From Candidatus Moanabacter tarae (GTDB lineage Bacteria; Verrucomicrobiota; Verrucomicrobiia; Opitutales; UBA2987): DNA of 64,000 nucleotides. Of this stretch, positions 45,395-55,383 are shown piece after piece. The notes below the pieces were generated by a model. It searched no databases and was not told where the DNA came from. It saw only the letters and a list, made by a program, of their open reading frames with translations. The position numbers and the translations under genes were made by a program. The stretch covers positions 1,296,211 to 1,360,210 of the forward strand of contig CP029803.1 of the NCBI GenBank assembly GCA_003226295.1. Reading direction: 5' to 3'. How positions within the stretch are numbered: the first letter of the stretch is position 1; the number at the start of each line of letters is the position of its first letter.

Positions 45395-46141
45395 TCAGCC
45401 AGTAAAGACGGTTCCTCGCAGTAGTTTGGCCTGGTCGCTAGCCATAAATGCCACGATATTGGCAACATCTTCCGGATCGTTCAGGGTTTCAATCGCCCGA
45501 TCCACATTTGTGGTATTTCCCGTCCTTTCCGCACTGCTTTTCATCTGGCCAATTTTGAGCGGAGACTTGACCGACCCGGGAGCAATGTCGTGCACCCTAA
45601 TGCCATACTTGGGAAGTGCATTTTGCATAACCATTGTAAGGCCATGTACACCGCCTTTACTGCTTCCGTAAGCATAGGAAGAAGAGCCACCCCGCACACC
45701 GGCCCCAGATGCAGCCAATATTATCACCCCACTCTTCTGCTTTTTCATAACGGCAACTACATATTTTGACATCAAATAGGTACCACGTAAGTTGATATCG
45801 AGAACCGTATCCCAGGTTTCCTCAGGGAATTCATCCAGTTCAACAGATGCTCCCCAAAGAACCCCGGCAAAATGCAACAAGCTATCGATCCCGCCAAGCC
45901 AAGCCTCAGCTTCCGATACCGACCTTGACACCACATCTTCATCTCCAACGTCAACGTTCCAAAATCGCGCCTCTCCACCCGAGCTTCTGATAGCATCTAT
46001 CGTCTTTTGGGAATCCTTCTCATTAATATCAAAGAGCGCTACTTTTGCCCCGTCCTGTGATACCCTGAGACTTGATGCCCTACCAATACCGGTCGCTCCT
46101 CCGGTAACTATTATCCGTTTCTCTGAAAGGTTAATTTCCAT
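45395..46141 (-). CDS. SDR-family NAD(P)-dependent oxidoreductase
   Basis: A classical short-chain dehydrogenase. The dinucleotide-binding VTGGATGIGRA lies near residue 10, with NVDV later. The catalytic Ser is in ILAASGAG, Tyr and Lys are in YAYGSSKGG, and the Asn is in DINLRGTYL. The preferred start is ATG at 46141 (MEINLSEKRIIVTGG); an in-frame GTG two codons upstream (46147) is the alternative. The Asp in LFDINEK after the second strand favours NAD. It is convergent with the UxuA-like gene and its substrate is probably a sugar or sugar acid alcohol. Confidence 0.92.
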   Translation of the reverse strand: MEINLSEKRIIVTGGATGIGRASSLRVSQDGAKVALFDINEKDSQKTIDAIRSSGGEARFWNVDVGDEDVVSRSVSEAEAWLGGIDSLLHFAGVLWGASVELDEFPEETWDTVLDINLRGTYLMSKYVVAVMKKQKSGVIILAASGAGVRGGSSSYAYGSSKGGVHGLTMVMQNALPKYGIRVHDIAPGSVKSPLKIGQMKSSAERTGNTTNVDRAIETLNDPEDVANIVAFMASDQAKLLRGTVFTG

Positions 46142-46429
46142 TAGCACAAGTCCCCATTATTACTTTTGGTGTTCCACGATCCTCGTTTAACCTAGCTCTG
46201 GCTCATAAGAATAACCTTCAATCTAAATGAACAACCAGAGCATTCTTTAAAGTTTTACTTCCTAAACATAACCTTATGACCGCGAATTACTCAATTTCAC
46301 AATCATTTTAATCCAAAAATCTTTGATTGACATTCTTTTAGCTAACAAACCGGATGAATCAATCGAGACTTCTTAGCCAACCTTGCATTGAAAAACGAAT
46401 ACGGATCTGCTAAATAAAGCAATTAAGAA

Positions 46430-47485
46430 ATGATCTTCCAACCTTTTCGTGCCTCCAATGATACCCTCGACGATCCAATCGAGTTACGGCGTCGTATAGA
46501 AAACGAGGGGTATCTTTTTCTACGTAAATTCCAAGATCCGGAAAAGCTCCGGGACCTTCGTCTAAGAATTTTGGAGCGGATCGATTCCGCCAGTGATTGG
46601 ATGTTGCCCAACACCAAACTTTCAGAAGGCAAGGTTGATCCAACCAAAGCCTGCACCGAACCAGACAGAGAATACCAAGACGTCTATCATGAGGTCTATA
46701 AACTCCAGCCCTTTCACGAGATTGCCCACTCTCCAGAAGTGGTTTCGTTAATTGGCAAACTAGTCGAGTCTCAAGTATTCCCTCACCCCCATGTTATAGC
46801 AAGGCTTTGGTTTCCTAATTACAGCAAACACACCACACCTTTCCACCAGGATTTCGTTCACTTTCAAAGTAACCTTCAGATGATCACAGTATGGACTCCT
46901 CTCAGCGATTGCCCAATCGAACTGGGCCCACTGGCGATAGTGGAAGGATCCCATAGAGTTGGAGAGGTGGTAGATCACCATTTTTCTTTGGGCGCCGGGG
47001 GCCAGAAAGTTAGTGTTCCTGAATCTCGTGGAATTCCCCGCTGCAATGACTTTGAACTCGGTGATACTTTAATCTTCGGATGCCTCATGGTTCACGGAGC
47101 CCTCCCAAATACAACGAAGGATCAATTAAGAATCTCTCTGGATAACCGCTATACCAAAAAGGGGCTACCTATTTCCGAACACATGCTGACCCCTCATCTC
47201 AATAACGGACGGTTCACTTGGGAAAATGTCTACGAAGGATGGCCTGAAGATCACAAGCTCAGATATTTTTGGAAAAAAGAAAAGTTCGAAACGATTCCCC
47301 AAGACGTCAGCTTTGGTCAAAAGGCATTTGAGGAAGCGTTGGATTTAGCAGGAAAGGGCGACGAGGATGCTATATATGCCCTACAGCGTGTTGCCAAACA
47401 ACCAATTACCATTGAAACTGATCCTCGTATTCGAAACAATTCGGAACAGGCACAGCGTCGGTTAGAAGAAATTCAACCGAACTGA
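46430..47485 (+). CDS. Phytanoyl-CoA dioxygenase (PhyH)-family protein
   Basis: An Fe(II)/2-oxoglutarate oxygenase of 351 residues. The facial triad reads FHQDFVHFQ (HxD) and later MVHGALPNTT with the distal His, and the 2-oxoglutarate-binding Arg is likely in LRISLDNRY. Family members hydroxylate or demethylate small molecules and are very numerous in Verrucomicrobiota and Planctomycetes. The last 70 residues are helical and charged. It is separated by about 390 bases from the ABC exporter genes downstream. The substrate is unknown. Confidence 0.9.
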   Translation: MIFQPFRASNDTLDDPIELRRRIENEGYLFLRKFQDPEKLRDLRLRILERIDSASDWMLPNTKLSEGKVDPTKACTEPDREYQDVYHEVYKLQPFHEIAHSPEVVSLIGKLVESQVFPHPHVIARLWFPNYSKHTTPFHQDFVHFQSNLQMITVWTPLSDCPIELGPLAIVEGSHRVGEVVDHHFSLGAGGQKVSVPESRGIPRCNDFELGDTLIFGCLMVHGALPNTTKDQLRISLDNRYTKKGLPISEHMLTPHLNNGRFTWENVYEGWPEDHKLRYFWKKEKFETIPQDVSFGQKAFEEALDLAGKGDEDAIYALQRVAKQPITIETDPRIRNNSEQAQRRLEEIQPN

Positions 47486-47876
47486 GCCAAAGTGTAGATG
47501 CATGGCAAGCAATCAAGTGGCCAGTAGCAATCACAACTGAGGACCACTTTTGCCGGCCACCGGAGATGTTACGTCCCGACAAAATGAACCCTAAAATTTT
47601 CCATCGTCTTCTAAACCGGACTAGACAAGTCAGGAATTCAGCCCCCAACTCCAAATCGATTATTCGTAGGCTTCGAGCACACTTGCCTTTGTCCACCCCT
47701 TATTCATTTCAACTTAAAGCTCATTTGAATTCTGAAATATAGATTTTCCAGTTTCATAGAACTAGAGGATGATTAAGAGAAAAGATATAATTGTCAGGCT
47801 TTAGGCAAGGAGTCTTCAACCTCGCCGGAAAAGAAGCCAATAGTATATGATACGATAGGGCCCGACGAACAAAAGC
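47486..47876. other. Intergenic region, no gene seen
   Basis: This 391-base stretch ends at the first ABC exporter gene. A minus-strand frame of 96 codons at 47406-47696 overlaps the PhyH 3' end; it has no protein-like features and I reject it. The exporter promoter probably lies in the right half. No RNA or repeat was seen. Confidence 0.45.
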
Positions 47877-49673
47877 ATGAAGATCATCCTGCGAATCATA
47901 GGTATAACACTCCAGAACCGCGCATACCTTTTGGCTGCGTATGCTTCGATGTTTGGAGCGACCGCCGCCTATATGTTCTTACCAAAGTACATAGGGTCGG
48001 CAGTTGATGAACTTGCGGGGATTCTTCAGGCACCAGGGGGTTTGTCATCAAATCTAACCCCGATCGCTTTAATTATCATGGCCCTCTACATCGTTCGAGG
48101 ACTTCTCTCCTATCTCCAAATGTACTTCGGAGATGCTCTGGCTCAATTTGTGGCCTACAAAATCAGAAATGAATTCTACGATCACGTCCAATATCTGAGC
48201 TTCGGATGCCATGATCGACTCCATACCGGAAACCTAATGTCACGTGCCATTGTAGACGTTGAAAGTATCCGGCGATTCATCAATATGGGTTTAGTAAGAG
48301 CCCCTTATTACTGTGGGCTTTTCCTTATTGTCGCCGTCGTTCTGATCAGACTCGATTGGCGTTTGGGATTAGCGAGCATATTTTTCATGCCCATCGTCGC
48401 CTTCAAGACAGGAAAAGTTCGACTAAAAATGCGGGAACTTTGGCTCAGCGCCCAAGAGAAAATGGGCCAGCTAACTACCGTACTTCAGGAGAACCTCACT
48501 GGAGTCAAGGTGGTCAAAGCTTTCGCCTCAGAAAAACACGAAGAGGCTCAGTTCGAAACATATAATGCAAAGGTAGCCTCCGAAATGGTAGAGGCTGAAA
48601 AACTCCAAGCATCAAATAACTCTTTCACCCTTTTCAGCTTCCAATTCTCCATGGGAATAATCCTCTGGTTTGGGGGATGGCGGGTTATAAACGGACACAT
48701 ATCGTTGGGAGAACTAACTCAGTTCATCATCTACATGCAAATGCTTGCCCTGCCTGTCCGAATGGTTGGTTGGTTAGTTAACGCCTATGCTCGAGCCGTA
48801 GCTGCGGGAGAGCGTCTTTTCGAAATTCTCGACTCTAAGACGGAAGTTTTAGAAATAGAAAATCCTGTGGATCTGACTAGAGTAACTGGACATGTCCACT
48901 TTGAAAAAGTGAGTTTCGAGTACCAACCCGGTACCCCTACCCTAAGAGAAATCGAAATTGATGTACCCCCTGGCAATGTGGTAGCACTTCTGGGACCTCC
49001 TGGGAGCGGCAAGAGCACCATCGTTAACCTCTTATCACGCTTTTATGAATTCAAATCCGGCTCGATTCAAATTGACGGAATTGATGTCCGTGAGGTTACT
49101 CTAGAGTCCCTTCGTCGCAACATCGGGATCGTCCATCAGGACGTATTTCTATTCACAACTTCCATTCGGAATAATATTACCTACGGTTGCGAAACGGCAA
49201 CTCACGAGGATGCCATAGCAGCAGCCAAGGTCGCTCAATTACACGATTTTATTGAAAACCTCCCCCAGGGGTACGACACCATCGTTGGTGAACGCGGATC
49301 TACCCTTTCCGGCGGTCAACGCCAAAGGCTTTCAATTGCTCGGGCTGTAATCCTTGATCCTCCGATCTTAGTACTCGATGACTCAACCTCAAGCGTAGAC
49401 GCCGAAACAGAGCAGTTGATTCGCGAGGCCATGGAATCGGTTATGGAGGGGAGAACAACCTTCGTAATTGCCCACCGACTTAGTACGATTTACCGAGCTG
49501 ACATTATTTTAGTTCTGAAAAATGGAGCCATCGTAGAACGCGGAAAACATAAGGAACTTCTCAATGCTAATGGCTTCTACAAAAACATTTACGATCTCCA
49601 ACTACGACCCCAAGAAGAAGTAATGCGGGACATCAATGTCCCGGTCACACTTCGAAAACAGATAAACAGCTGA
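47877..49673 (+). CDS. ABC exporter half-transporter, degenerate Walker B
   Basis: A 598-residue fused membrane and ATPase half-transporter of the type I exporter class. Six hydrophobic helices lie in residues about 15-310. The NBD has Walker A GPPGSGKST, the signature LSGGQRQRLSIARA and Walker B ILVLDDSTSSVD, in which the catalytic Glu is replaced by Asp. The H-loop is VIAHRLS. With the next gene, which starts 3 bases later, it should form a heterodimer with one degenerate ATP site. It may export lipids, peptides or drugs. No substrate-specific partner is nearby. Confidence 0.93.
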   Translation: MKIILRIIGITLQNRAYLLAAYASMFGATAAYMFLPKYIGSAVDELAGILQAPGGLSSNLTPIALIIMALYIVRGLLSYLQMYFGDALAQFVAYKIRNEFYDHVQYLSFGCHDRLHTGNLMSRAIVDVESIRRFINMGLVRAPYYCGLFLIVAVVLIRLDWRLGLASIFFMPIVAFKTGKVRLKMRELWLSAQEKMGQLTTVLQENLTGVKVVKAFASEKHEEAQFETYNAKVASEMVEAEKLQASNNSFTLFSFQFSMGIILWFGGWRVINGHISLGELTQFIIYMQMLALPVRMVGWLVNAYARAVAAGERLFEILDSKTEVLEIENPVDLTRVTGHVHFEKVSFEYQPGTPTLREIEIDVPPGNVVALLGPPGSGKSTIVNLLSRFYEFKSGSIQIDGIDVREVTLESLRRNIGIVHQDVFLFTTSIRNNITYGCETATHEDAIAAAKVAQLHDFIENLPQGYDTIVGERGSTLSGGQRQRLSIARAVILDPPILVLDDSTSSVDAETEQLIREAMESVMEGRTTFVIAHRLSTIYRADIILVLKNGAIVERGKHKELLNANGFYKNIYDLQLRPQEEVMRDINVPVTLRKQINS

Positions 49674-49675
49674 CG

Positions 49676-51508
49676 ATGCAAAGTAGTATATTACCAGGCT
49701 CCCGCGATGGTCCTGCCAAGGAGGAAATTTTCGGCCAGGTTTACGACAAACGAGTTGTAGCCCGGATGCTACCCTATCTTCGGCCTCAATTTCGACTAGC
49801 TACGATCGCAACCGTTGCAATGCTGATCTACACCTGCACTCTAGTTGCAATCCCATACATCATAAAACACGGCATCGATGGCTACATCGTCAATGGAGAA
49901 AAAACGGATTTCCCTGGATTAACTCTCGTGTTTCTCGTGTTTTTACTTACCGCCGGAACCAACTGGGCTAGTAACTACTGGCAACAATGGGCTATGATAA
50001 AAGTCGGGCAGCGCATCTTATACAGTATGCGCCGAGACATGTTCAACCACCTCCAGAAATTGTCGCTTCGCTATTTTGAAAAAACTGAAGTAGGTCGCAT
50101 TATTTCTAGGGTGTTGGGAGATGTAAATCAACTTCAAGAATTTATGGCTTTGGTTGTAACAACCATGGGGGACTTTCTCTCCCTCATCGGAATTGTCTCA
50201 ATGTTACTCGTACTGAATCTAAAGTTAGGCCTAATTTCAATGGCCGTATTGCCGATACTCATCGTGGTCATGGGAATTTGGCAAATTTTCGCTCGCCAGG
50301 CCTTCATGCGGGTCAGACAAAGTATTGCTATAGTAAATTCTTCTCTGAACGAAAACATTAGTGGAATCCGTGTAGTGCAGAGCATGAACCGGCAAGGGCG
50401 CAACATGGTTATATTCGAAGAAAAGAATAATGAAAACCTAAAGGCTAACCTCTCCGCAACCAAGCTTAGTGCGATCCTCATGACGCCAGTTGACATCCTT
50501 ACAGGAACAGCTATTGCCGCCGCCATTTACTTCGGTGCCGGCATGGTTGCAGGCGAAACCCTGAGGGTTGGCGCCCTGATTGCCTTTATTCTCTACATCC
50601 AACGATTCTTCGACCCCATCCGAAATCTAACCATGCAATACGGGCAGTTTCAAAGATCCATGGCTTCGGGGATCCGAATCTTTGATCTTCTGGACACCGA
50701 GTTGGAGATTAAGGACACGGAAAATGCAAAAACAATTCCTCCTATCAAAGGTGAGATTGCCTTCCAGAACGTCACTTTCAGTTACATCCCGGGTGAAGAT
50801 GTCCTTAAAAATGTCAGCTTCAAAATTAATCCTGGGGAAACAGTTGCTATCGTCGGCCCAACTGGGGCTGGGAAAACGACACTGATTTCTCTGATATCCC
50901 GTTTCTATGATGTACCCCGTAGCCAAGGATCGATTCTCGTCGACGGCTTTGATATTCGAGACGTGCAGCGCAATTCTCTCGCGAGACAAATGAGTATGGT
51001 CCTACAGGAACCGTTTCTGTTTTCTGCTACCGTAGCGGAAAACATCCGATATAACCATTTAGAGGCCAGCGACCAACAGATAATTCAAGCTGCCAAGGCG
51101 GTTGATGCGGATGGATTTATTACCAAACTAGACCAAGGCTACGGTACTTACCTCGCCGAGAGAGGTGTTAATCTCAGTGTTGGACAACGCCAGTTAATAA
51201 GTTTCGCCCGGGCCATTGTAGCCGATCCGCGCATTCTCATCCTTGACGAAGCCACCGCGAATATCGATAGCCATACGGAACTTCTTATTCAGAGTGCTCT
51301 TCAGAAGCTTCTACAAAACCGGACCGCAATCATTATTGCCCACCGACTGTCTACCATTCAGGGTGCCGACAAGATCATCGTATTGCAAGATGGTGAAATT
51401 GCAGAGATTGGGAATCACTCCGAACTAATGTCTAATGATGGACTCTATAAGCACCTCTACAAAATGACTTACGCATCCATCAAGGAGCCCCCGGTCTCAA
51501 AAGCCTAA
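49676..51508 (+). CDS. ABC exporter half-transporter, canonical partner
   Basis: A 610-residue half-transporter paired with the previous gene. The membrane domain has about six helices in residues 40-325. The NBD has Walker A VGPTGAGKTT, a signature reading LSVGQRQLISFARA (Gly to Val at the third position), Walker B ILILDEATANID with the catalytic Glu, and IIAHRLS. The degenerate site of the heterodimer would combine this altered signature with the Asp-bearing Walker B of the partner, as in TM287/288-type exporters. Transport substrate is unknown. Confidence 0.93.
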   Translation: MQSSILPGSRDGPAKEEIFGQVYDKRVVARMLPYLRPQFRLATIATVAMLIYTCTLVAIPYIIKHGIDGYIVNGEKTDFPGLTLVFLVFLLTAGTNWASNYWQQWAMIKVGQRILYSMRRDMFNHLQKLSLRYFEKTEVGRIISRVLGDVNQLQEFMALVVTTMGDFLSLIGIVSMLLVLNLKLGLISMAVLPILIVVMGIWQIFARQAFMRVRQSIAIVNSSLNENISGIRVVQSMNRQGRNMVIFEEKNNENLKANLSATKLSAILMTPVDILTGTAIAAAIYFGAGMVAGETLRVGALIAFILYIQRFFDPIRNLTMQYGQFQRSMASGIRIFDLLDTELEIKDTENAKTIPPIKGEIAFQNVTFSYIPGEDVLKNVSFKINPGETVAIVGPTGAGKTTLISLISRFYDVPRSQGSILVDGFDIRDVQRNSLARQMSMVLQEPFLFSATVAENIRYNHLEASDQQIIQAAKAVDADGFITKLDQGYGTYLAERGVNLSVGQRQLISFARAIVADPRILILDEATANIDSHTELLIQSALQKLLQNRTAIIIAHRLSTIQGADKIIVLQDGEIAEIGNHSELMSNDGLYKHLYKMTYASIKEPPVSKA

Positions 51509-51639
51509 CCTAAATAAAAAATGATCTACTGAGAATGGCAGCAATAGCTAAAAGCTCTTAGCCCGGCCACTAGCAAAAGAATCCGGCCCCTTGCCTTGAA
51601 ACTCGAAAAGAAATCCGATTGCCTCAATTTAAGAGAGAG

Positions 51640-52383
51640 TCATTTCAAACAAATAATCTCTCTTTGTTCTTTTGAAAGTCGCTCACTCAACTTTTGGCTA
51701 AAGTGTAGTCCCTGGCTTCCCCAATCTGGCATATATCCTGTACTGTAGCAGAAATACAAGGTTCGGCGAGGACGACCAGAGGAATTGATTACCGAACCGT
51801 GAGTCAAGGCCTCCGTAAAGATGATCGCATCGCCGGCACGGGCCGGTACAGGAGTCAGAGCCGGATTTTCATTTGGGTGGCTTCCCCAAGGTCGAGGAAA
51901 GTTACTCTTGTGCGTCCCCGGAATGACCGCGAAACAACCATCATCTGCTTCACAGTCCAACAACGGGAAAACAACCTTTGTAAGGGTCGAAAGCATTTGA
52001 CCGTTATGGCAGCGGTACTGGCACTTAGGATTTATAGGCGTACCGTGCATATGCATGCGGGTATATCCACCTCCCCAACGATAAATTGTATAGGTGTGAT
52101 TGAGCCTGAAAGGACCTCCCGTAACCTCGGAAATTACATCCAACACAGGAGGAAGATCAATTAGGGGAAAGAATGCTGGATCGGACTCAAGTATATTCGA
52201 AATATACAGATTTTCGGGTGACTTCTCGGCACCGAGTACCAATGGGGACGGATATTTTTCGGGCTCCAGATCTTCCAAATAGTCCAATACTTTGTTGCAT
52301 GCTGTGAGAAGTTTTGGGGACAAAACATTTTCCAATAATAGGAATCCCTGGAGATCAAAAAGGTACCGTTCTTCCTCAGTCAT
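51640..52383 (-). CDS. PhyH-family oxygenase-like protein with atypical metal motif
   Basis: A 247-residue PhyH-type protein. The family pattern is clear from the GDAIIFTEALTHGS block and VIPGTHKSNF. The usual HxD motif is absent. At the expected place there is Arg-Met-His111-Met-His113-Gly-Thr, so the Asp is replaced by His113 (if His111 is the first ligand) or Thr115 (if His113 is). I recall a recurrent PhyH subgroup in Planctomycetes and Verrucomicrobiota with an HGG-type motif here. It may still bind iron, possibly more like halogenases, or be a pseudo-oxygenase. It is divergent from the TauD-like gene. Confidence 0.82.
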   Translation of the reverse strand: MTEEERYLFDLQGFLLLENVLSPKLLTACNKVLDYLEDLEPEKYPSPLVLGAEKSPENLYISNILESDPAFFPLIDLPPVLDVISEVTGGPFRLNHTYTIYRWGGGYTRMHMHGTPINPKCQYRCHNGQMLSTLTKVVFPLLDCEADDGCFAVIPGTHKSNFPRPWGSHPNENPALTPVPARAGDAIIFTEALTHGSVINSSGRPRRTLYFCYSTGYMPDWGSQGLHFSQKLSERLSKEQREIICLK

Positions 52384-52509
52384 CTTATGATTTAAATGTA
52401 AGATTGCTATACTAAATTCGACGCATCACCGATCCACAACAAAGGAAGGATACTTTTATTATTTTCCTGGAAGGCGAGCCTTTTGTAAATATATAGTCGC
52501 GGTATCAAC

Positions 52510-53373
52510 ATGGACAGCGTAAGCCTTAAATTAAAAAAGGCCACCCCTCACTGTGGAGCGGAAGTTCTGGACTTAGATCTCTCACAACCTCTCGGGGACG
52601 ACCTAGTTAGTATACTAGAACAGGCCTTAGCAGAACATGGTGTCCTCTTTTTCCGAAACCAGAAACTAGATCCAACTCAACAGAAGACGATCGGAGCATC
52701 TTTTGGAAAACTCCACATACATCCCGAATGGCCACAACTGGTTAAAGGTCATCCAGAAATTATGGAATTAGTAACAGACGAAAACTCCACATACATTGCG
52801 GGTGAGAATTGGCATTCTGATGTGTCCTGTGACATCAAACCACCTCTTGGAACGGTGTTCTATACACTCGAAGTACCACCGGTAGGCGGCGATACGCTTT
52901 TCGCAAATACATATGCGGCTTTCGAATCACTATCACTTCCCATGCAAAAATTTCTCAGCGGTCTAACGGCTATCCACGATGGGGAACATCACTATCGTGG
53001 GCGTTACATCGGGGCTAGAGCTGAAGATAAAGAATATCCAAAAGCCACGCACCCGGTCGTGCGGACCCACCCCATAAGCGGCCGAAACTCACTATTCGTG
53101 AATCGTATATTCACAACCCGAATCATTGAACTTGAGGAGCCAGAGAGTGCCGAAATTCTTGGCATGCTTTTCAATCATATTGAACAACCGGAATTCCAAT
53201 GTCGTATTCAATGGGAACCCGAATCCCTTGCCATTTGGGATAATCGTTGCGTCCAACATAAAGCCCTTTGGGATTACTTCCCTAACCGCCGCCATGCATT
53301 GCGGGTGACTATCGAGGGAGAAAAACCGTTTTTTGATTCGATGGCTAAAGGTTGTCCAGCACCTCTGGATTAA
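52510..53373 (+). CDS. TauD/TfdA-family 2-oxoglutarate dioxygenase
   Basis: A 287-residue TauD-like oxygenase. The HxD pair is in ENWHSDVSCD, the distal His region is in WDNRCVQHKALWDYF, and the Arg for 2-oxoglutarate is in RHALRVTIEG. Related enzymes hydroxylate taurine, 2,4-D and similar anions to release sulfite or phenol. The substrate is unknown here. Its 3' end overlaps the convergent D-2-hydroxyacid dehydrogenase gene by 29 bases. Confidence 0.92.
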   Translation: MDSVSLKLKKATPHCGAEVLDLDLSQPLGDDLVSILEQALAEHGVLFFRNQKLDPTQQKTIGASFGKLHIHPEWPQLVKGHPEIMELVTDENSTYIAGENWHSDVSCDIKPPLGTVFYTLEVPPVGGDTLFANTYAAFESLSLPMQKFLSGLTAIHDGEHHYRGRYIGARAEDKEYPKATHPVVRTHPISGRNSLFVNRIFTTRIIELEEPESAEILGMLFNHIEQPEFQCRIQWEPESLAIWDNRCVQHKALWDYFPNRRHALRVTIEGEKPFFDSMAKGCPAPLD

Positions 53374-54337
53374 CAACGCTTTTCCAAGGATCGCCGCGCA
53401 GGAGTGCAATAATACTGTCAGCGGCCATCAACCCCATTCCTCTGAAAGCCGTTTCACTTGCACTGCCGATATGAGCAGAGATGGTTACATTATCAAGTTT
53501 AAGTAAAGGGTCATCCATGGGAATGGGTTCAGGATCCGAAACATCGATCGCCGCCCGCATAATGGATCCGCTGGCTAATGCTTCGTACAGAGCACGCTGA
53601 TCCGTCACCGGGCCTCGGGCCATGTTGATAAATATTGACGTGGGTTTCATCAACTTGAATTCCTCCTCCCCCATGATCTTCTGAGTATCCTCGGTTAGAG
53701 GACAGTGGAGCGATAAGAAGTCAGCCTCCATAAGAAGGGCTGGGAAGTTAGGCATCCACTTTACCCCCAACTCTTGTTCAACCTCGAGCTTACGCGTCCT
53801 GGAATGATAGATTACATGCATCTCAAATCCTTTAGCCCGCCGAGCTACCTTCTGCCCGATCCCACCAAAGCCAAAAATTCCCAAAGTCTTGCCATGGACG
53901 TCCAAGCCAAGATATGGCGTCTGATCAAAGAATTTCCACTTCCCCATTCGAACGGAACGATCAGAGTAAGAGACTCTGCGAGCCGCATCGAGTAAAAGGG
54001 CGAAAGTGAAATCAGCACAAGCATCCTGTAAGATTCCAGGAGTGTTTGTTAGAACAATTCCATTACGAGTCGCAGCAACAATATCGACGTTATCGGTCCC
54101 CACCGCACGATTGCCGATTACCTTAAGCCGAGTTGCCCCGTCTAGCAAATCGGCATCAAGCTGATCAACACTCTCCGACAAGAAAGCGTCATAGAGACAT
54201 GAGTTCCTTACGATAAGGTCACGCGGTGGCGATTCATGACTTTCCCAAACATCAACCTCGAAGTTCTTAGATAGCCGATCGTAGAGCTCTTGATCATGGA
54301 AATCTCTGAGAACCCATACTCTATGTTCAGTCATCAA
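53345..54337 (-). CDS. D-2-hydroxyacid dehydrogenase
   Basis: A 330-residue NAD-dependent 2-hydroxyacid dehydrogenase. The Rossmann motif is GIFGFGGIGQ, the catalytic Arg is in NMARGPVTDQ, the Glu is in DVSDPEPIP and the His is in SAHIGSAS. These enzymes interconvert 2-oxo acids and D-2-hydroxy acids, for example glyoxylate/glycolate or hydroxypyruvate/glycerate. The upstream PhyH gene lies 60 bases away on the same strand, suggesting coexpression. Convergent overlap with the TauD-like gene is 29 bases. Confidence 0.93.
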   Translation of the reverse strand: MMTEHRVWVLRDFHDQELYDRLSKNFEVDVWESHESPPRDLIVRNSCLYDAFLSESVDQLDADLLDGATRLKVIGNRAVGTDNVDIVAATRNGIVLTNTPGILQDACADFTFALLLDAARRVSYSDRSVRMGKWKFFDQTPYLGLDVHGKTLGIFGFGGIGQKVARRAKGFEMHVIYHSRTRKLEVEQELGVKWMPNFPALLMEADFLSLHCPLTEDTQKIMGEEEFKLMKPTSIFINMARGPVTDQRALYEALASGSIMRAAIDVSDPEPIPMDDPLLKLDNVTISAHIGSASETAFRGMGLMAADSIIALLRGDPWKSVVNPEVLDNL

Positions 54338-54397
54338 TTTGTTTAATCGGAAGTTTACTATCGGTCATCAGATGCTTAAAGAAGGGAATTCTACCAC

Positions 54398-55189
54398 TTA
54401 AACTAATCTCCTAAGTGAAGAATCATCAACCGTCTTCAACGGACTAAAGTCACGATTGTTCTGGTACCATGGCCGTTCCGTGCTAGTACACGCGTTACTA
54501 ACGGCATTGTAAATCAAATAGAAAATGGCCCGCCTCCAAGGCGATATGTTATTCGTCGAACCATGAAGCAAATTGCAGTTAATAAGAGCTACGGACCCAG
54601 CTGCCCCGATCAACGGCTCAATACCACTCTCTTCGGCAAGATTCGTAAACGTCAAACGATCGATGTGATGCAGTGCATATCCTCTCCCTACCGCATCCTT
54701 GTGAAGTTTGGAGTCGAGCAGCCCATAACGCTGAGATCCAGGCAACACTAGTAATGGACCTGTCGCAGCTGAACAGTCATCAACAAAGACGGCAGCCATT
54801 ACACAGCGAGGCTCGGGCATGCCATCTATAGAATGCCATGGGGGGAAATCCTGGTGCCAATCCCATCTTGTACCCCCTCCAAATCCTGGCTTAGGGTTTA
54901 GTCGACTTTGATGAATGTAAATATCATCCTTTAAAAGCTGGTGAATCGGATCCACTAACCGAGGAAGTAGAGAAAGGCGCCTAAAAGGTTCGGAATAAAC
55001 GTGTAATCCAAATGCCAGCCTGGCCATCTTTGGATCGTCTCTCTCACGAATCACTTCCGGACCGAGCCGACTGAGAATTTCAGGAATCTCTCGATTTAGA
55101 GAACTCACCTCTTCTTCATCCAAGAAACTTGGGAACAACAGGTAACCCCGGTCCTCATATTCTGCGATTTGGGTTTGTTTAAGTTTCAT
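54398..55189 (-). CDS. Phytanoyl-CoA dioxygenase (PhyH)-family protein
   Basis: A 263-residue Fe(II)/2-oxoglutarate oxygenase. The HxD motif is WDWHQDFPPW, the distal His is in NLLHGSTNNIS and the Arg in SPWRRAIFYLIYN. It is closer to the ectoine/proline-hydroxylase-like PhyH branch than the neighbours at 51640. It sits between the two D-2-hydroxyacid dehydrogenase genes on the same strand, 194 bases from the downstream start of the next. The substrate is unknown. Confidence 0.92.
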   Translation of the reverse strand: MKLKQTQIAEYEDRGYLLFPSFLDEEEVSSLNREIPEILSRLGPEVIRERDDPKMARLAFGLHVYSEPFRRLSLLPRLVDPIHQLLKDDIYIHQSRLNPKPGFGGGTRWDWHQDFPPWHSIDGMPEPRCVMAAVFVDDCSAATGPLLVLPGSQRYGLLDSKLHKDAVGRGYALHHIDRLTFTNLAEESGIEPLIGAAGSVALINCNLLHGSTNNISPWRRAIFYLIYNAVSNACTSTERPWYQNNRDFSPLKTVDDSSLRRLV

Positions 55190-55383
55190 GATCTATTGCC
55201 TCTATCGTCATTTGAATCAAAGGGATCTACTCGATTCCAAGTCTCACTAACGACCTTCTGCTCGTCTTGACTATTTCCCAATACACGCCCTTCTTCCAAT
55301 GCTTCATCCACAGAGTTGTACTTTTTGCTCTTGAGACTCAGATTCCAACATAACACAAGATTGAATTCGGAGAGGTTCCAGGC

